Origin: an uncultured Pelagibacteraceae bacterium
GTDB taxonomy: Bacteria; Pseudomonadota; Alphaproteobacteria; Pelagibacterales; Pelagibacteraceae
DNA length: 40,265 bases
Reading direction: 5' to 3'
Assembly (NCBI GenBank): GCA_902604065.1
Contig: CACKXF010000010.1
Span: forward strand, 1 to 40,265
Positions 1-8,420 of the stretch are shown here, piece after piece; position 1 is the first letter of the stretch; the number at the start of each line of letters is the position of its first letter. A program made the position numbers and the translations under genes. The notes under the pieces are model-generated. The model did no database searches. It saw nothing but the letters and a program-made list of their open reading frames with translations, and was not told the origin of the DNA.

Positions 1-1
1 A

Positions 2-217
2 AATGATCTACAAAAAATTGTAGAAAAAAAATATTCAAGAATTCAGCAACTTATCCAATTTATATCAAATCAAAATGGCTGTATTATTTCAAGAATGACA
101 GGATCAGGGTCTGCTTGTTTTGGAGCTTTCAATTCTACAAAAGCCGCAAAACTTGCCATGGTTAAATTAAAAAGGAAATACCCCAAATATTGGTGTGCTA
201 TTACAAAAACTATTTAA
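2..217 (+). CDS. ispE: 4-diphosphocytidyl-2-C-methyl-D-erythritol kinase, C-terminal part
   Basis: This is the last 71 codons of a gene that starts before the window; the frame opens at base 2 and stops with TAA at 215-217. It contains MTGSGSACFG, the third glycine-rich motif of GHMP kinases, in the form and near-terminal position typical of IspE. IspE phosphorylates the 2-hydroxyl of CDP-methylerythritol in the non-mevalonate (MEP) isoprenoid pathway in the cytoplasm. The assignment rests on this motif and the tail only; another GHMP kinase is possible but less likely. A tRNA gene follows after 33 bp with no visible terminator, so read-through into tRNA-Gln and cca is possible. Confidence 0.75.
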   Translation, partial: NDLQKIVEKKYSRIQQLIQFISNQNGCIISRMTGSGSACFGAFNSTKAAKLAMVKLKRKYPKYWCAITKTI

Positions 218-250
218 ATTAAATTATTTATGATATATGAAGCAAATAAT

Positions 251-324
251 TGGGGCATAGCCAAGTGGTAAGGCAGCGGTTTTTGGTACCGCCATCCTAG
301 GTTCGAATCCTAGTGCCCCAGCCA
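251..324 (+). tRNA. tRNA-Gln (anticodon TTG)
   Basis: A complete cloverleaf folds here. The 7-bp acceptor stem is TGGGGCA paired with TGCCCCA, the T arm carries GGTTCGAATCC, and the anticodon stem GCGGT/ACCGC encloses the loop TTTTGGT with anticodon TTG at 283-285, which reads CAA glutamine codons. The discriminator base is G and the 3' CCA is encoded at 322-324. The U1-A72 acceptor pair is typical of bacterial tRNA-Gln. The next gene, cca, starts only 5 bp after the CCA end. Confidence 0.96.
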
Positions 325-329
325 ATTAA

Positions 330-1595
330 ATGAAAAAATTAATTAAAAATTTTAGTCACCTTATTAGTAGATACTTTTTCCCCTTTTATAACTCTAAAGA
401 TATAAAGCTATTAATTAAAAAATTAGAGAATGGAGAACAGTCAAAAAGAGATGTAATAATGTTTGTAGGAGGCTGTGTAAGAAATCACTTAAAATTCGTA
501 AAAGTTAAAGATATAGATATAGCTACAATATTTACACCTGATGAAATAAAAAAAAAATTAAAGAATTCTGAATTTAAAGTTATAGACACTGGTTTAGAAC
601 ATGGCTCAGTTACTATAGTCTTTAAAAATAGTAAGTTCGAATTAACTACATTAAGAAAAGACTTAAAAACTGACGGAAGGTATGCTGAAATTCAAATCAT
701 TGATGATTGGATAGAAGATTCAAAAAGAAGAGATTTTACTATAAATGCAATATACCTAAATAAAAAAGGTAAAATATTTGATCCTCAAAATGGCATAAAT
801 GATTTAAATAATAATACAGTAAAATTCATAGGTGATCCACAAACTAGGATTGAAGAAGATTTTCTGAGAATTATTAGATATATAAGGTTTTCAGTTCAAT
901 ATAATTCAAACACAGAAAATTCTACACTTAAAGCGATTAGATTAAATATAAGTGGTATCAAAAAACTTTCTAAAGAAAGAGTTCTGTCTGAATTATTTAA
1001 AATACTTAAGCTTGAAAATTTTTTTAGAATTGTCGATAGCAAGGAACTTATTGAAATTTTTAATTTGATATTCCCAGAGTTTGAAAATGTCAATCGATTA
1101 CAAAATTTTAAATTTATTCAGAGTCATTTAAAAAAAACTGACATTTTATTGTTGGGAATTTTATTAATAGATAAAAAGAATAATCATGAGTATTTTTCTC
1201 ATAAATACAAAGTGCCTAAAAAGATCAATGAAAATTTAATTTTACTAAGTGAAAAATACAAGGAAAGTAAAGATGACTTAGATTTCTTTAGAAAGAAATT
1301 GAAAATCAATTGCTATAAAATAGGTATTGAAAATGTGAAGATATTATATTGTTTAAATTTATTAGATAAAAAAAAAATTCCAGAAAAAGAGTTTGATTTT
1401 TTTAAATCGATAGAAAAAGTATCTACTCCTCAATTTCCTTACGACGGTAAATTTTTGCTTAAAAAGGGCTTTAAAGAGGGAAAGAAGATTGGAGCAATTT
1501 TACAAGAAGCAGAAAAAAGTTGGGTTAAAAATAATTTTAATCTTTCGTCACAAGAATTTGAGTTGATCATAAAAAAAAATATAAATATTAATTAG
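330..1595 (+). CDS. cca: CCA tRNA nucleotidyltransferase / poly(A) polymerase family
   Basis: This class II nucleotidyltransferase adds or repairs the 3' CCA of tRNAs using CTP and ATP; a poly(A) polymerase role cannot be excluded from sequence. Visible motifs are the flexible-loop/nucleotide site GGCVRN (residues 47-52), the catalytic DID pair (61-63), TLRKD (107-111), the RRDFTINA motif (133-140) and the EEDFLRIIRYIRF helix (175-187). A less conserved C-terminal body fills residues 190-421, normal for the alphaproteobacterial form. The start at 330 is well fixed because the next Met (residue 44) lies directly against the catalytic core. Its leader is only 5 nt after the tRNA-Gln CCA end, so the mRNA probably begins as the tRNA 3' trailer. 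The 3' end overlaps convergent greA by 4 bp. Confidence 0.93.
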   Translation: MKKLIKNFSHLISRYFFPFYNSKDIKLLIKKLENGEQSKRDVIMFVGGCVRNHLKFVKVKDIDIATIFTPDEIKKKLKNSEFKVIDTGLEHGSVTIVFKNSKFELTTLRKDLKTDGRYAEIQIIDDWIEDSKRRDFTINAIYLNKKGKIFDPQNGINDLNNNTVKFIGDPQTRIEEDFLRIIRYIRFSVQYNSNTENSTLKAIRLNISGIKKLSKERVLSELFKILKLENFFRIVDSKELIEIFNLIFPEFENVNRLQNFKFIQSHLKKTDILLLGILLIDKKNNHEYFSHKYKVPKKINENLILLSEKYKESKDDLDFFRKKLKINCYKIGIENVKILYCLNLLDKKKIPEKEFDFFKSIEKVSTPQFPYDGKFLLKKGFKEGKKIGAILQEAEKSWVKNNFNLSSQEFELIIKKNININ

Positions 1596-2068
1596 ATATA
1601 TTCTACTTCTAATATCTCGAAATTTTTTTCTCCTGAAGGAGTGTTAACTGAAGCCATTTCTTTACAATTTTTACCAATCAAGGCTTTACCTATAGGACTC
1701 TTAAAGTATATCAAGTTATTATTTATATCTGCCTCATCTTTTCCTACTAATTTATATTGAATTTTCTTTTTTGTTTCTAAATTCTGTAAAGTGATTGTTG
1801 AACCAAAAATAATTTTTCCATTATTTTCCATTTTTGTTACATCAATTAAATTTGCCCTTGCGATGGTATCATTAATTGATAATATTCTACCCTCAAGTTT
1901 TGCTTGTTGTTCTTTAGCTGCGTGATACTCAGCGTTCTCTTTTAAATCACCGTGAGATCTTGCCTCAGAAATAGCTGCGACTATTTTAGGTCGATCCTTA
2001 TTTTTTAAATTTTCTAATTCTTTTTTAAGTTTCTCCAAACCGCTTATTGTAATTGGTTCTTTATCCAT
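1592..2068 (-). CDS. greA: Transcription elongation factor GreA
   Basis: GreA rescues backtracked RNA polymerase by stimulating transcript cleavage through its secondary channel. The N-terminal coiled coil (about residues 8-75) carries the acidic tip segment GDLKENAEYH, with the Asp and Glu that coordinate the second Mg ion. The C-terminal FKBP-like domain includes SPIGKALIG and ends at a normal length of 158 residues. Two ATG starts are possible: 2080 (four residues longer, overlapping the hemF stop) and 2068. I chose 2068 because it places the conserved glycine before the coiled coil at residue 10, as in E. coli GreA, and leaves a 5-bp gap after hemF. It is probably co-transcribed with trmL and hemF. 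Confidence 0.96.
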   Translation of the reverse strand: MDKEPITISGLEKLKKELENLKNKDRPKIVAAISEARSHGDLKENAEYHAAKEQQAKLEGRILSINDTIARANLIDVTKMENNGKIIFGSTITLQNLETKKKIQYKLVGKDEADINNNLIYFKSPIGKALIGKNCKEMASVNTPSGEKNFEILEVEYI

Positions 2069-2073
2069 TTGAC

Positions 2074-2901
2074 TTACCATTTTACTTCAGGAGGAAGAGA
2101 CATTAAAATTGCCTCTGTATTTCCTCCAGAATTTAATCCAAATTTTGTTCCTCGATCGTACAATAAATTAAACTCAACATAACGACCACGTTTAATTAAC
2201 TGCTTCTCTTTTTCTTTGCTATTAAATTTTTTTTTCATTTTCTTTTTAATTATACTATTGGATATTTCTATAAAGGAAATACCTACTTCTCTTACAAATT
2301 TAAAATCTTTTTCCCAGTTTTTATCCTCGTAGTCAAAAAATATACCACCTATACCCCGAGGCTCATTTCTATGTGGTAAAAAAAAATACTTATCACATGA
2401 ACTTTTGTATTTATCATAACTTTTACTATTTTCTTTACAAACATTTTTAAGCTTAGAATGAAAATATATTTCCTCTTTTTTATCTTTTATACAGGGAGTT
2501 AAATCTATTCCACCCCCAAACCAACTTTGAGAGGTAACTATAAATCTTGTATTGAAGTGAATCGCTGGTATTTTTGGATTTTTCATATGTGCTACTACTG
2601 AAATTCCTGATGCCCAATATCTTCCATCTTTTTGAGCACCAGGTATTGATTTACGAAATTGTTTTGAAAATTTACCAGATACAGTGGATTTATTGACGCC
2701 GACTTTGTCGAATATCTTACCATTTTTTAAAATTTTATATGTTCCACCACCATTTATACTTACATTTTTCCTCCAATTAGTAGAAATAAATTTTTTTTTA
2801 CTTTTTAATTCCCCTTCAAGATTTTCAAAATGATTACAAATTTGCTCTTGTAAATATGAAAACCATTTTTCAGAAAAATTTTTTTTATCTTTAATATTCA
2901 T
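2074..2901 (-). CDS. hemF: Oxygen-dependent coproporphyrinogen III oxidase
   Basis: HemF converts coproporphyrinogen III to protoporphyrinogen IX using O2, a late step of haem synthesis, as a cytoplasmic homodimer. Family motifs are all present: GGGTYK (51-56), QSWFGGGIDLTP (125-136), the PHRNEPRGIGG loop (176-186) and, near the end, GRYVEFNLLYDRGTKFGL followed by a GGNTEAILMSLPP tail. The length of 275 residues is slightly short but complete. It starts 2 bp after the trmL stop and is followed by greA. Its position next to petABC fits haem supply for the b- and c-type cytochromes. Use of the aerobic enzyme indicates an oxygen-respiring lifestyle. Confidence 0.97.
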   Translation of the reverse strand: MNIKDKKNFSEKWFSYLQEQICNHFENLEGELKSKKKFISTNWRKNVSINGGGTYKILKNGKIFDKVGVNKSTVSGKFSKQFRKSIPGAQKDGRYWASGISVVAHMKNPKIPAIHFNTRFIVTSQSWFGGGIDLTPCIKDKKEEIYFHSKLKNVCKENSKSYDKYKSSCDKYFFLPHRNEPRGIGGIFFDYEDKNWEKDFKFVREVGISFIEISNSIIKKKMKKKFNSKEKEKQLIKRGRYVEFNLLYDRGTKFGLNSGGNTEAILMSLPPEVKW

Positions 2902-2903
2902 TA

Positions 2904-3353
2904 TTAAATTTTGTTTAATTGCCTTAGAGCTTCCGCAGCTGAAATAGACGTAGCCAAAGCCACATTTAAAGATCTTGTGTTAGAAGATATTGGAATTTTT
3001 AAGCTATTTTTTAAAAGTTGGTGTATTCGACTGGGAACACCTTTGCTTTCTCTTCCCATTAGAATAATATCGTTTTCTTTAAATTTAAAATTGAATAAAG
3101 ATTTTTTTGCTTTAGTTGACATTAATATTATTCTTGAATTATTATTATTTTTTTTTAGGCTTTCAAAACTATCATATCTTATAATATTATTTATATTTAT
3201 ATAATCCATGATTACTCTTTTAAATCTAGAGTCGTTCAAGTTAAAGCCACAAGGCTCAATTATATGTGTTTTTATTCCCAAACAAGCGCAAAGCCTTAGA
3301 ATTGAAGCGGTGTTTTGTGGAATATCTGGTTTATAAAGAGCAATACTAATCAT
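2904..3353 (-). CDS. trmL: tRNA (cytidine/uridine-34 2'-O)-methyltransferase, SPOUT family
   Basis: TrmL uses S-adenosylmethionine to methylate the wobble ribose of tRNA-Leu isoacceptors. The protein has the expected start (ISIALYKPDIPQNTASILRL), the IIEPCGF segment and the C-terminal trefoil-knot motifs ILMGRESKGVP and SLNVALATSISAAEALRQL. At about 150 residues it is the minimal SPOUT domain of TrmL rather than the larger TrmH/RlmB forms. The open frame extends to a TTG at 3359, but the ATG at 3353 matches the family N terminus, so I use it. It heads the trmL-hemF-greA strand group and diverges from petABC across about 80 bp. Confidence 0.92.
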   Translation of the reverse strand: MISIALYKPDIPQNTASILRLCACLGIKTHIIEPCGFNLNDSRFKRVIMDYININNIIRYDSFESLKKNNNNSRIILMSTKAKKSLFNFKFKENDIILMGRESKGVPSRIHQLLKNSLKIPISSNTRSLNVALATSISAAEALRQLNKI

Positions 3354-3436
3354 TATCAATAATATTATGTGTCATTCTGACCCTAGAAAATGTTAATTTT
3401 CTGTCTTATTTAATAAATAAGAGTATAAACATCAAT

Positions 3437-3961
3437 ATGGACAAATCAGAAAAAAAAACAACAACTAGAAGAGATTTTTTATTTACGACTAGTTATACAG
3501 TTGGAGCAGTAGGTTTGGGTGCAGTAATATGGCCTTTGATAGACCAGATGAATCCCGATAAAGCTCAGAAGGCTTTAGCAACTACAGAGGTGGACATAAG
3601 CCAAATTGAACCTGGTAAATCTATAACTGTTTTGTGGAGAGGGAAACCAGTTTTTTTAAAAAGACGAACACAAGAGGAAATTTTAGAGGCAAGATCAGTA
3701 TCTTTAACTGATCTTCCTCACCCAGAAAAAGATGAAGAGAGAGTTAAAAGTGGAAAAGATGAATGGCTAGTTATGTTAGGGGTCTGTACGCATCTAGGAT
3801 GTGTTCCTCTTTCAAACAAGGGAGATTATAAAGGATGGTTTTGCCCTTGCCATGGATCACATTATGATCTGTCTGGTAGAATTAGAAAAGGTCCAGCACC
3901 TAAAAATATGGAAATACCAAAATATGAGTTTGTTGATGCTAACACAATTAAGATCGGATAA
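3437..3961 (+). CDS. petA: Ubiquinol-cytochrome c reductase iron-sulfur (Rieske) subunit
   Basis: This is the Rieske [2Fe-2S] subunit of the cytochrome bc1 complex, which takes the first electron from ubiquinol at the Qo site and passes it to cytochrome c1. The N terminus carries a twin-arginine-type signal anchor (TTRRDFLF at residues 9-16, then a hydrophobic segment about 17-34), as expected for export of a folded cluster protein. The cluster-binding boxes are CTHLGC (117-122) and CPCHGSH (136-142), giving the two Cys and two His ligands and the disulfide cysteines. The length of 174 residues is normal. It is first in the petABC operon, with 5 bp to petB. No clear Shine-Dalgarno site precedes it. 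Confidence 0.98.
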   Translation: MDKSEKKTTTRRDFLFTTSYTVGAVGLGAVIWPLIDQMNPDKAQKALATTEVDISQIEPGKSITVLWRGKPVFLKRRTQEEILEARSVSLTDLPHPEKDEERVKSGKDEWLVMLGVCTHLGCVPLSNKGDYKGWFCPCHGSHYDLSGRIRKGPAPKNMEIPKYEFVDANTIKIG

Positions 3962-3966
3962 AATTT

Positions 3967-5226
3967 ATGAGTGAAAAAGAATACGTACCAAAATCGAAAG
4001 CTGGAAAATGGTTTAATGATAGACTGCCTTTATTATCATTAGCATCTCATTTAACAGATTATCCCACTCCTAAAAATTTAAATTATTGGTGGACCTTTGG
4101 CGGTATATTAACTTTTTGTTTATTGACCCAAATTATTACTGGCATAGTTCTAGCGATGCATTACGTCGCTCACGCAGATTTAGCTTTTGCAAGTGTAGAG
4201 CACATTATGAGAGATGTTAATTACGGTTGGTTAATTAGATATATTCATAGTAACGGCGCTTCAATGTTTTTTTTAGCAGTTTATATTCATATTTTTAGGT
4301 CTTTGTTCTACGGATCTTATAAATCACCAAGAGAAATAATATGGATAATAGGTTTAATGATTTATCTTCTTATGATGGCTGCAGCATTTATGGGTTATGT
4401 TTTACCCTGGGGTCAAATGAGTTTTTGGGGAGCAACGGTAATTACCAATTTATTTAGTGCAATTCCACTAGTAGGAGATAGCATTACAACATGGCTATGG
4501 GGAGCTTATTCCGTAGATAATCCAACTTTAACAAGATTTTTTAGTTTACATTATCTAATACCTTTCTTAATTTTAGGATTGGTGGTTCTACACATCTGGG
4601 CATTACACATACCTGGAAATAATAATCCAGTTGGAATAGATATAAAAAAACCTTCTAAAGACACTGTTCCTTTTCATCCATATATAACAATTAAAGATGC
4701 TTTTGCCTTGCTTTTATTCTCGATTATTTTTGCTGGCTTTGTATTTTTTGCTCCTAATGTTCTAGGACACTCAGACAATTATATTCAAGCTAACCCAATG
4801 GTTACTCCAGCACACATAGTTCCCGAATGGTACTTATTACCTTTTTATGCAATTCTAAGATCAGTTCCAGATAAACTCGGCGGTGTAATTCTTATGTTTG
4901 GTGCAATATTTATTTTATTCGTGCTACCATGGTTAGATACATCTAAAGTAAGATCATCAGTGTATAGACCAATTTATAGACAGTTCTTTTGGATTTTAAT
5001 CGTAGATGTTTTGGTTCTTGGTTACGTTGGAGCTATGCCAGCTGAAGGTATTTACTTAGTTTTAGCAAGAGTTGGAACAGTTTACTACTTCCTTCACTTT
5101 ATCGTTATATTACCAGTAGTTGGATATTTTGAAAAAACTGAACCTGTACCTTTAAGTATATCCGAACCAGTTCTATCAGGATCGGCTGATTATTCAATGG
5201 CGAAAAAGGATAATGAAAAAATTTAA
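3967..5226 (+). CDS. petB: Cytochrome b subunit of the bc1 complex
   Basis: This inner-membrane diheme subunit carries the Qo and Qi quinone sites. Eight hydrophobic helices can be followed. The haem ligands appear as two 14-residue-spaced His pairs: H94/H108 in helix B and H195/H209 in helix D. The Qo-site PEWY motif is at 286-289 and the [10 protein letters not shown] segment lies at about 142-151. The 419-residue length matches the full-length proteobacterial form, not the split b6/subunit IV form. The final 14 bp overlap the start of petC, which suggests translational coupling within the operon. Confidence 0.98.
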   Translation: MSEKEYVPKSKAGKWFNDRLPLLSLASHLTDYPTPKNLNYWWTFGGILTFCLLTQIITGIVLAMHYVAHADLAFASVEHIMRDVNYGWLIRYIHSNGASMFFLAVYIHIFRSLFYGSYKSPREIIWIIGLMIYLLMMAAAFMGYVLPWGQMSFWGATVITNLFSAIPLVGDSITTWLWGAYSVDNPTLTRFFSLHYLIPFLILGLVVLHIWALHIPGNNNPVGIDIKKPSKDTVPFHPYITIKDAFALLLFSIIFAGFVFFAPNVLGHSDNYIQANPMVTPAHIVPEWYLLPFYAILRSVPDKLGGVILMFGAIFILFVLPWLDTSKVRSSVYRPIYRQFFWILIVDVLVLGYVGAMPAEGIYLVLARVGTVYYFLHFIVILPVVGYFEKTEPVPLSISEPVLSGSADYSMAKKDNEKI

Positions 5227-5989
5227 ATTATTCTTTTGTATACTACTATCCCTTACTATTTTTAATACTCTTAAATCAGCAGAACAAATTGATCCTATTA
5301 AAGTAGATTGGAGCTTTAAAGGTTTGCTTGGTAAATTTGATAGAGCATCGTTACAGAGAGGATATCAAGTATATAACGAGGTTTGTGCTTCTTGCCATTC
5401 TATGCAGTATTTAAGTTATAGAAATCTTGGTGAACCCGGGGGTCCTGAATTCTCTGAGGAAGAAGTTAAAGCTATAGCAGCAGGCTTCGAAGTGACTGAT
5501 GGCCCAGACGCTCAAGGAGAAATGTTTACTAGATCGGGGAGGCCCTCTGATAAGTTTGTCAGTCCTTACCCAAATGTTAATGCTGCTGCAGCAGCAAACG
5601 GAGGTGCTTATCCTCCTGACATGTCTGTATTGGTAAAAGCAAGAAAAGGGGGGGCAAATTACATTTACTCAGTTTTAGTTGGTTACGAAGATCCGCCTCC
5701 TGGCGTAACATTAGATGAAGGTGTTTATTATAATAAATACATGACCGGTAATAAAATTAAAATGCCAAATAATTTATCTGATGGTTTAGTTGAGTATGCT
5801 GACGGTACAGAGGCAACTGTAGATCAAATGGCTAAAGATGTTACTACTTTTTTAAGTTGGGCGGCAGAACCAGAGCTAGAAAGCAGACATAAAACTGGAT
5901 TAAAGGTTATGCTTTATTTGATTTTATTATCAATTTTAGTTTTTTTAAGTATGAAAAAAATATGGTCACGGGTTAACTCTGAAGAATAA
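5213..5989 (+). CDS. petC: Cytochrome c1 subunit of the bc1 complex
   Basis: Cytochrome c1 receives electrons from the Rieske protein and passes them to a soluble or membrane-bound cytochrome c. A Sec signal peptide spans about residues 1-23 (cleavage probably after KSA), CASCH (58-62) binds haem c covalently, and a single C-terminal helix (about 229-250) anchors the periplasmic domain. The conserved YEDPPPGV and [12 protein letters not shown] segments are present; the latter contains the likely Met ligand. The gene is the last of petABC. Its 3' end overlaps the convergent ychF gene by 24 bp, so no terminator of its own fits between them. Confidence 0.97.
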   Translation: MKKFKLFFCILLSLTIFNTLKSAEQIDPIKVDWSFKGLLGKFDRASLQRGYQVYNEVCASCHSMQYLSYRNLGEPGGPEFSEEEVKAIAAGFEVTDGPDAQGEMFTRSGRPSDKFVSPYPNVNAAAAANGGAYPPDMSVLVKARKGGANYIYSVLVGYEDPPPGVTLDEGVYYNKYMTGNKIKMPNNLSDGLVEYADGTEATVDQMAKDVTTFLSWAAEPELESRHKTGLKVMLYLILLSILVFLSMKKIWSRVNSEE

Positions 5990-7036
5990 AACATCACCAT
6001 CTTTTACAATATAATCTTTTCCTTCGATTCTTAATTTCCCGTTTTCTTTACACTTTTCTGCGCTACCAAATTTTATAAAATCGTCAGTATCTACAGCTTC
6101 CGCCCTTATAAAATTTTTTTCGAAATCAGTATGAATTACTCCTGCTGCCTTTGGAGCCAAGGTATTTTTTTTTACTGTCCAAGCTCTGCTTTCTTCTTTT
6201 CCAGACGTAAAAAATGTTTCTAAACCAAGCAAATCATAACCCTCTTTAATAAGTTTGTTAATACCCATTTTTTCAAGACCAATCTCTTTCATAAAATTTG
6301 CTTTTTCGTCTATTTCTAAACCAGATAATTGATCCTCAATGTCAGCACATATAGTTATTACTTTTTCATTTGGATATGTTTTTTTTATATTTATTGTATG
6401 TTCATTTTCATCTTTTAAGTTTGCTTCATCGACATTACACACGATTATCTTGGGTTTTAAACTAAGTAATCCTATTTGATTTAAAAATGGCAGTGATGAA
6501 TTTTCTAAAGTATTTAAATCAATTCCTTTATCGAGAGTTTCAAGTGATTTCTCTAAAATATCTATCTCCTTTTGAGAAAGTGCTTTCTTTTTAGATTTAT
6601 CAAGTTTTTTTTGAATAGTTTCTATATCAGATAGTGAGATTTCAGTTTTAATAGTTTCAAAATCTTCAACTGGATTTACTTTGTTATTAACATGTTGTAT
6701 TTTTTCAGTTTCAAAACATCTCACTAAGTGAATAATCGCATCAACTTCCCTTATATGGGATAAGAATTTATTTCCCAAACCTTCGCCTTTTGATGCACCT
6801 TTTACTAATCCAGCAATATCAACAAAAGTAATTGTAGTATAAATTTTTTTTTTTGAATTTGATAGTTTTGTTAGTTTGTCTAAACGATCGTCTAAAACTT
6901 CTACTACCCCTATGTTTGGATCAATAGTACAGAACGGAAAGTTTGCAGCCTCAGCATTTTTAGTAGCGGTTAAAGCATTGAACAAAGTGGATTTACCTAC
7001 ATTCGGTAAACCAACGATACCACATCTAAATCCCAT
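5966..7036 (-). CDS. ychF: Redox-regulated ATPase/GTPase YchF (OLA1 family)
   Basis: YchF is a conserved OBG-family P-loop nucleotidase that prefers ATP, binds ribosomes and is linked to oxidative-stress responses; its exact role remains unsettled. The G1 P-loop GLPNVGKST is at residues 8-16, and the G3 region DIAGLVKGASKGEGLG is near 73-88. The C-terminal TGS domain ends in [19 protein letters not shown]. The full length of 356 residues is typical. The start overlaps the end of pth by 11 bp, a pth-ychF pairing common in bacteria. The stop overlaps convergent petC. Confidence 0.96.
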   Translation of the reverse strand: MGFRCGIVGLPNVGKSTLFNALTATKNAEAANFPFCTIDPNIGVVEVLDDRLDKLTKLSNSKKKIYTTITFVDIAGLVKGASKGEGLGNKFLSHIREVDAIIHLVRCFETEKIQHVNNKVNPVEDFETIKTEISLSDIETIQKKLDKSKKKALSQKEIDILEKSLETLDKGIDLNTLENSSLPFLNQIGLLSLKPKIIVCNVDEANLKDENEHTINIKKTYPNEKVITICADIEDQLSGLEIDEKANFMKEIGLEKMGINKLIKEGYDLLGLETFFTSGKEESRAWTVKKNTLAPKAAGVIHTDFEKNFIRAEAVDTDDFIKFGSAEKCKENGKLRIEGKDYIVKDGDVLFFRVNP

Positions 7037-7598
7037 TTAAGTTTTGATTAACTTTACTTGAAAATAAATCCATTTTTTTATCCATTAGTGCTGGAATAAG
7101 TTTAACAATATTTTCAGTAATTTCTTTAATTTTTTCCTCTTCATCATCTTTAAAATCTTCTAAGACATGATTATTAACTCTCTTTTTTTCTTTGGGATGG
7201 CCTATGCCAACTCTAACTCTAGAATAGTCAGTGCCTATAAATTTATCTATAGATTTGATACCATTATGGCCTGCACTAGAACCGCCTATTTTTGCTTTAA
7301 CTTTTCCGAAATCAACATCTAGATCGTCGTGAAAAACTATTACGTTTTTAGCATCAATTTTAAAATAATCTATTAGTTCTTTAATTGCTGTTCCTGAATT
7401 ATTCATGAATGTAAGTGGTTTTATTGCGTAAACTTTCTTAGAATCTATGTTCCCGGTAGTAAGGAGGCCTTTAAATTTTGGTTTTTGTTTAGAAAGCTTA
7501 AAATGGGTATTGATAGCATCTATGATTTTGAAACCTATGTTGTGACGATTATTTTCACTATTAGGTCCAGGATTTCCTAATCCAACAAGTAAAAGCAT
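7026..7598 (-). CDS. pth: Peptidyl-tRNA hydrolase
   Basis: Pth cleaves the ester bond of peptidyl-tRNAs released prematurely from ribosomes, recycling the tRNA. The fold signature starts with LLLVGLGNPG and the catalytic His is in NNRHNIGF (H19). Asn in the TFMNNSG segment and the HDDLDVDFGK and GSSAGHNGIKSI motifs complete the active site and tRNA-binding surface. The length is 190 residues. The gene lies 5 bp after rplY, a conserved rplY-pth-ychF order, and overlaps ychF, so the three are probably one transcript. Confidence 0.97.
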   Translation of the reverse strand: MLLLVGLGNPGPNSENNRHNIGFKIIDAINTHFKLSKQKPKFKGLLTTGNIDSKKVYAIKPLTFMNNSGTAIKELIDYFKIDAKNVIVFHDDLDVDFGKVKAKIGGSSAGHNGIKSIDKFIGTDYSRVRVGIGHPKEKKRVNNHVLEDFKDDEEEKIKEITENIVKLIPALMDKKMDLFSSKVNQNLNGI

Positions 7599-7603
7599 AT
7601 TAT

Positions 7604-8368
7604 TTATTTTTTCTCAGCAGGTTTTTTCTCAGCAGGTTTTTTCTCAGCAGGTTTTTTATCAGAAGAAGTTTCTTTGCCTTTTTCATCTTTTTTAGCCGAC
7701 TCCCCATCTTTTGCCGAAGCATCTGCATTAGCTTCAGCTCCTTCCGCTGCTTCTCCTCCTTCAGCTCCTTCCGCTGTTTCTCCCTCTGCAGGTTTTTCTG
7801 GTTCTTTAATAATCGTTGGCGCTGCAACTGTAGCTATTACAAAGTCTCTATCTGTAATAACTGGAAAGACATTTTCTGGTAATTTAACTGAAGAAATTTT
7901 AATACTTGTTCCTATATCTGTTCCAGCCAAATCTATGATAATATCTTCAGGAATACTATTTGCAGGACATTTTAATTCAACTTTTCGTCTAACAATATTT
8001 AAAACACCGCCTCTTTTCAAACCAGGAGAGTCATTGTTATTAATGAATTTTACTGGAATCTCGATTACTATTTTAGCTCCTTCTACTATTCTCATTAAAT
8101 CTAAATGTATGGGTTCGTTAGTTGTTACGTGGTAAGCCACATCTCTTGGTAAGACTCTTTCTTTTTTTCCATCTAACTCAATTTCAAATACAGTTGATAA
8201 AAATGACTCACTTTGAATAAAGTTTTTTACATCTTTCTTTGCAACAGATATTTTTTCATTAGCTGTTTTACCTCCGTAAAGAATAGCTGGAATAAAGCCA
8301 TCTAATCTTAATTTATTTGTAAAGCCTGATGTAGATTTATCTCTTTTTGTCGCTTTAATATTAATCAT
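7604..8368 (-). CDS. rplY: 50S ribosomal protein L25, long (Ctc/TL5) form
   Basis: L25 binds 5S rRNA in the central protuberance of the large subunit. The N-terminal L25 beta-barrel (about residues 1-90) includes GFIPAILYGG and PRDVAYHVTTNEPIHLDLMRI. The Ctc-type beta domain follows (about 95-185, with KRGGVLNIVRRKVELKCPANSIPEDIIID conserved in the family). After residue 190 comes a low-complexity tail rich in Ala, Glu, Lys and Gly that ends in three PAEKK units. The tail is encoded by tandem DNA repeats and is noticeably more GC-rich than the surroundings. It precedes pth and ychF on the same strand. Confidence 0.95.
   Translation of the reverse strand: MINIKATKRDKSTSGFTNKLRLDGFIPAILYGGKTANEKISVAKKDVKNFIQSESFLSTVFEIELDGKKERVLPRDVAYHVTTNEPIHLDLMRIVEGAKIVIEIPVKFINNNDSPGLKRGGVLNIVRRKVELKCPANSIPEDIIIDLAGTDIGTSIKISSVKLPENVFPVITDRDFVIATVAAPTIIKEPEKPAEGETAEGAEGGEAAEGAEANADASAKDGESAKKDEKGKETSSDKKPAEKKPAEKKPAEKK
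7606..7665. repeat. 15-bp tandem repeat in the 3' end of rplY
   Basis: Four adjacent 15-bp units occupy 7606-7620, 7621-7635, 7636-7650 and 7651-7665. The two central units are identical (plus-strand GTTTTTTCTCAGCAG), the first differs only at its first base, and the last is degenerate. Each unit encodes one PAEKK pentapeptide of the L25 tail on the minus strand. Because the unit is a multiple of three, copy-number change would keep the reading frame. Confidence 0.9.
7732..7785. repeat. 27-bp tandem duplication within rplY
   Basis: Two adjacent 27-bp copies (7732-7758 and 7759-7785) match at about 24 of 27 positions. They encode the repeated AEGAEGGE/AAEGAEA stretch of the L25 tail. Like the 15-bp repeat nearby, the period is a whole number of codons, so the tail probably grew by in-frame duplication. 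Confidence 0.8.
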
Positions 8369-8420
8369 AAATTTATATTTTGCAGGGTTATTTAACTCAA
8401 CTTAAAAAATAAAACAAGTG

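Noticed and set aside
3360-3436. A promoter for petABC or trmL in the divergent gap
   Set aside because: Several TA-rich hexamers are present but none had a convincing -35 at the right distance on either strand.
7600-7827. A 75-codon minus-strand frame rich in Lys, Arg and Leu
   Set aside because: It is an alternative frame of the rplY tandem repeats, with low-complexity sequence only.
7674-8135. A 153-codon plus-strand open frame rich in Ala, Ser and Pro opposite rplY
   Set aside because: It is the complement of the L25 tail and Ctc domain; its composition follows from the repeats and L25 has clear homology.
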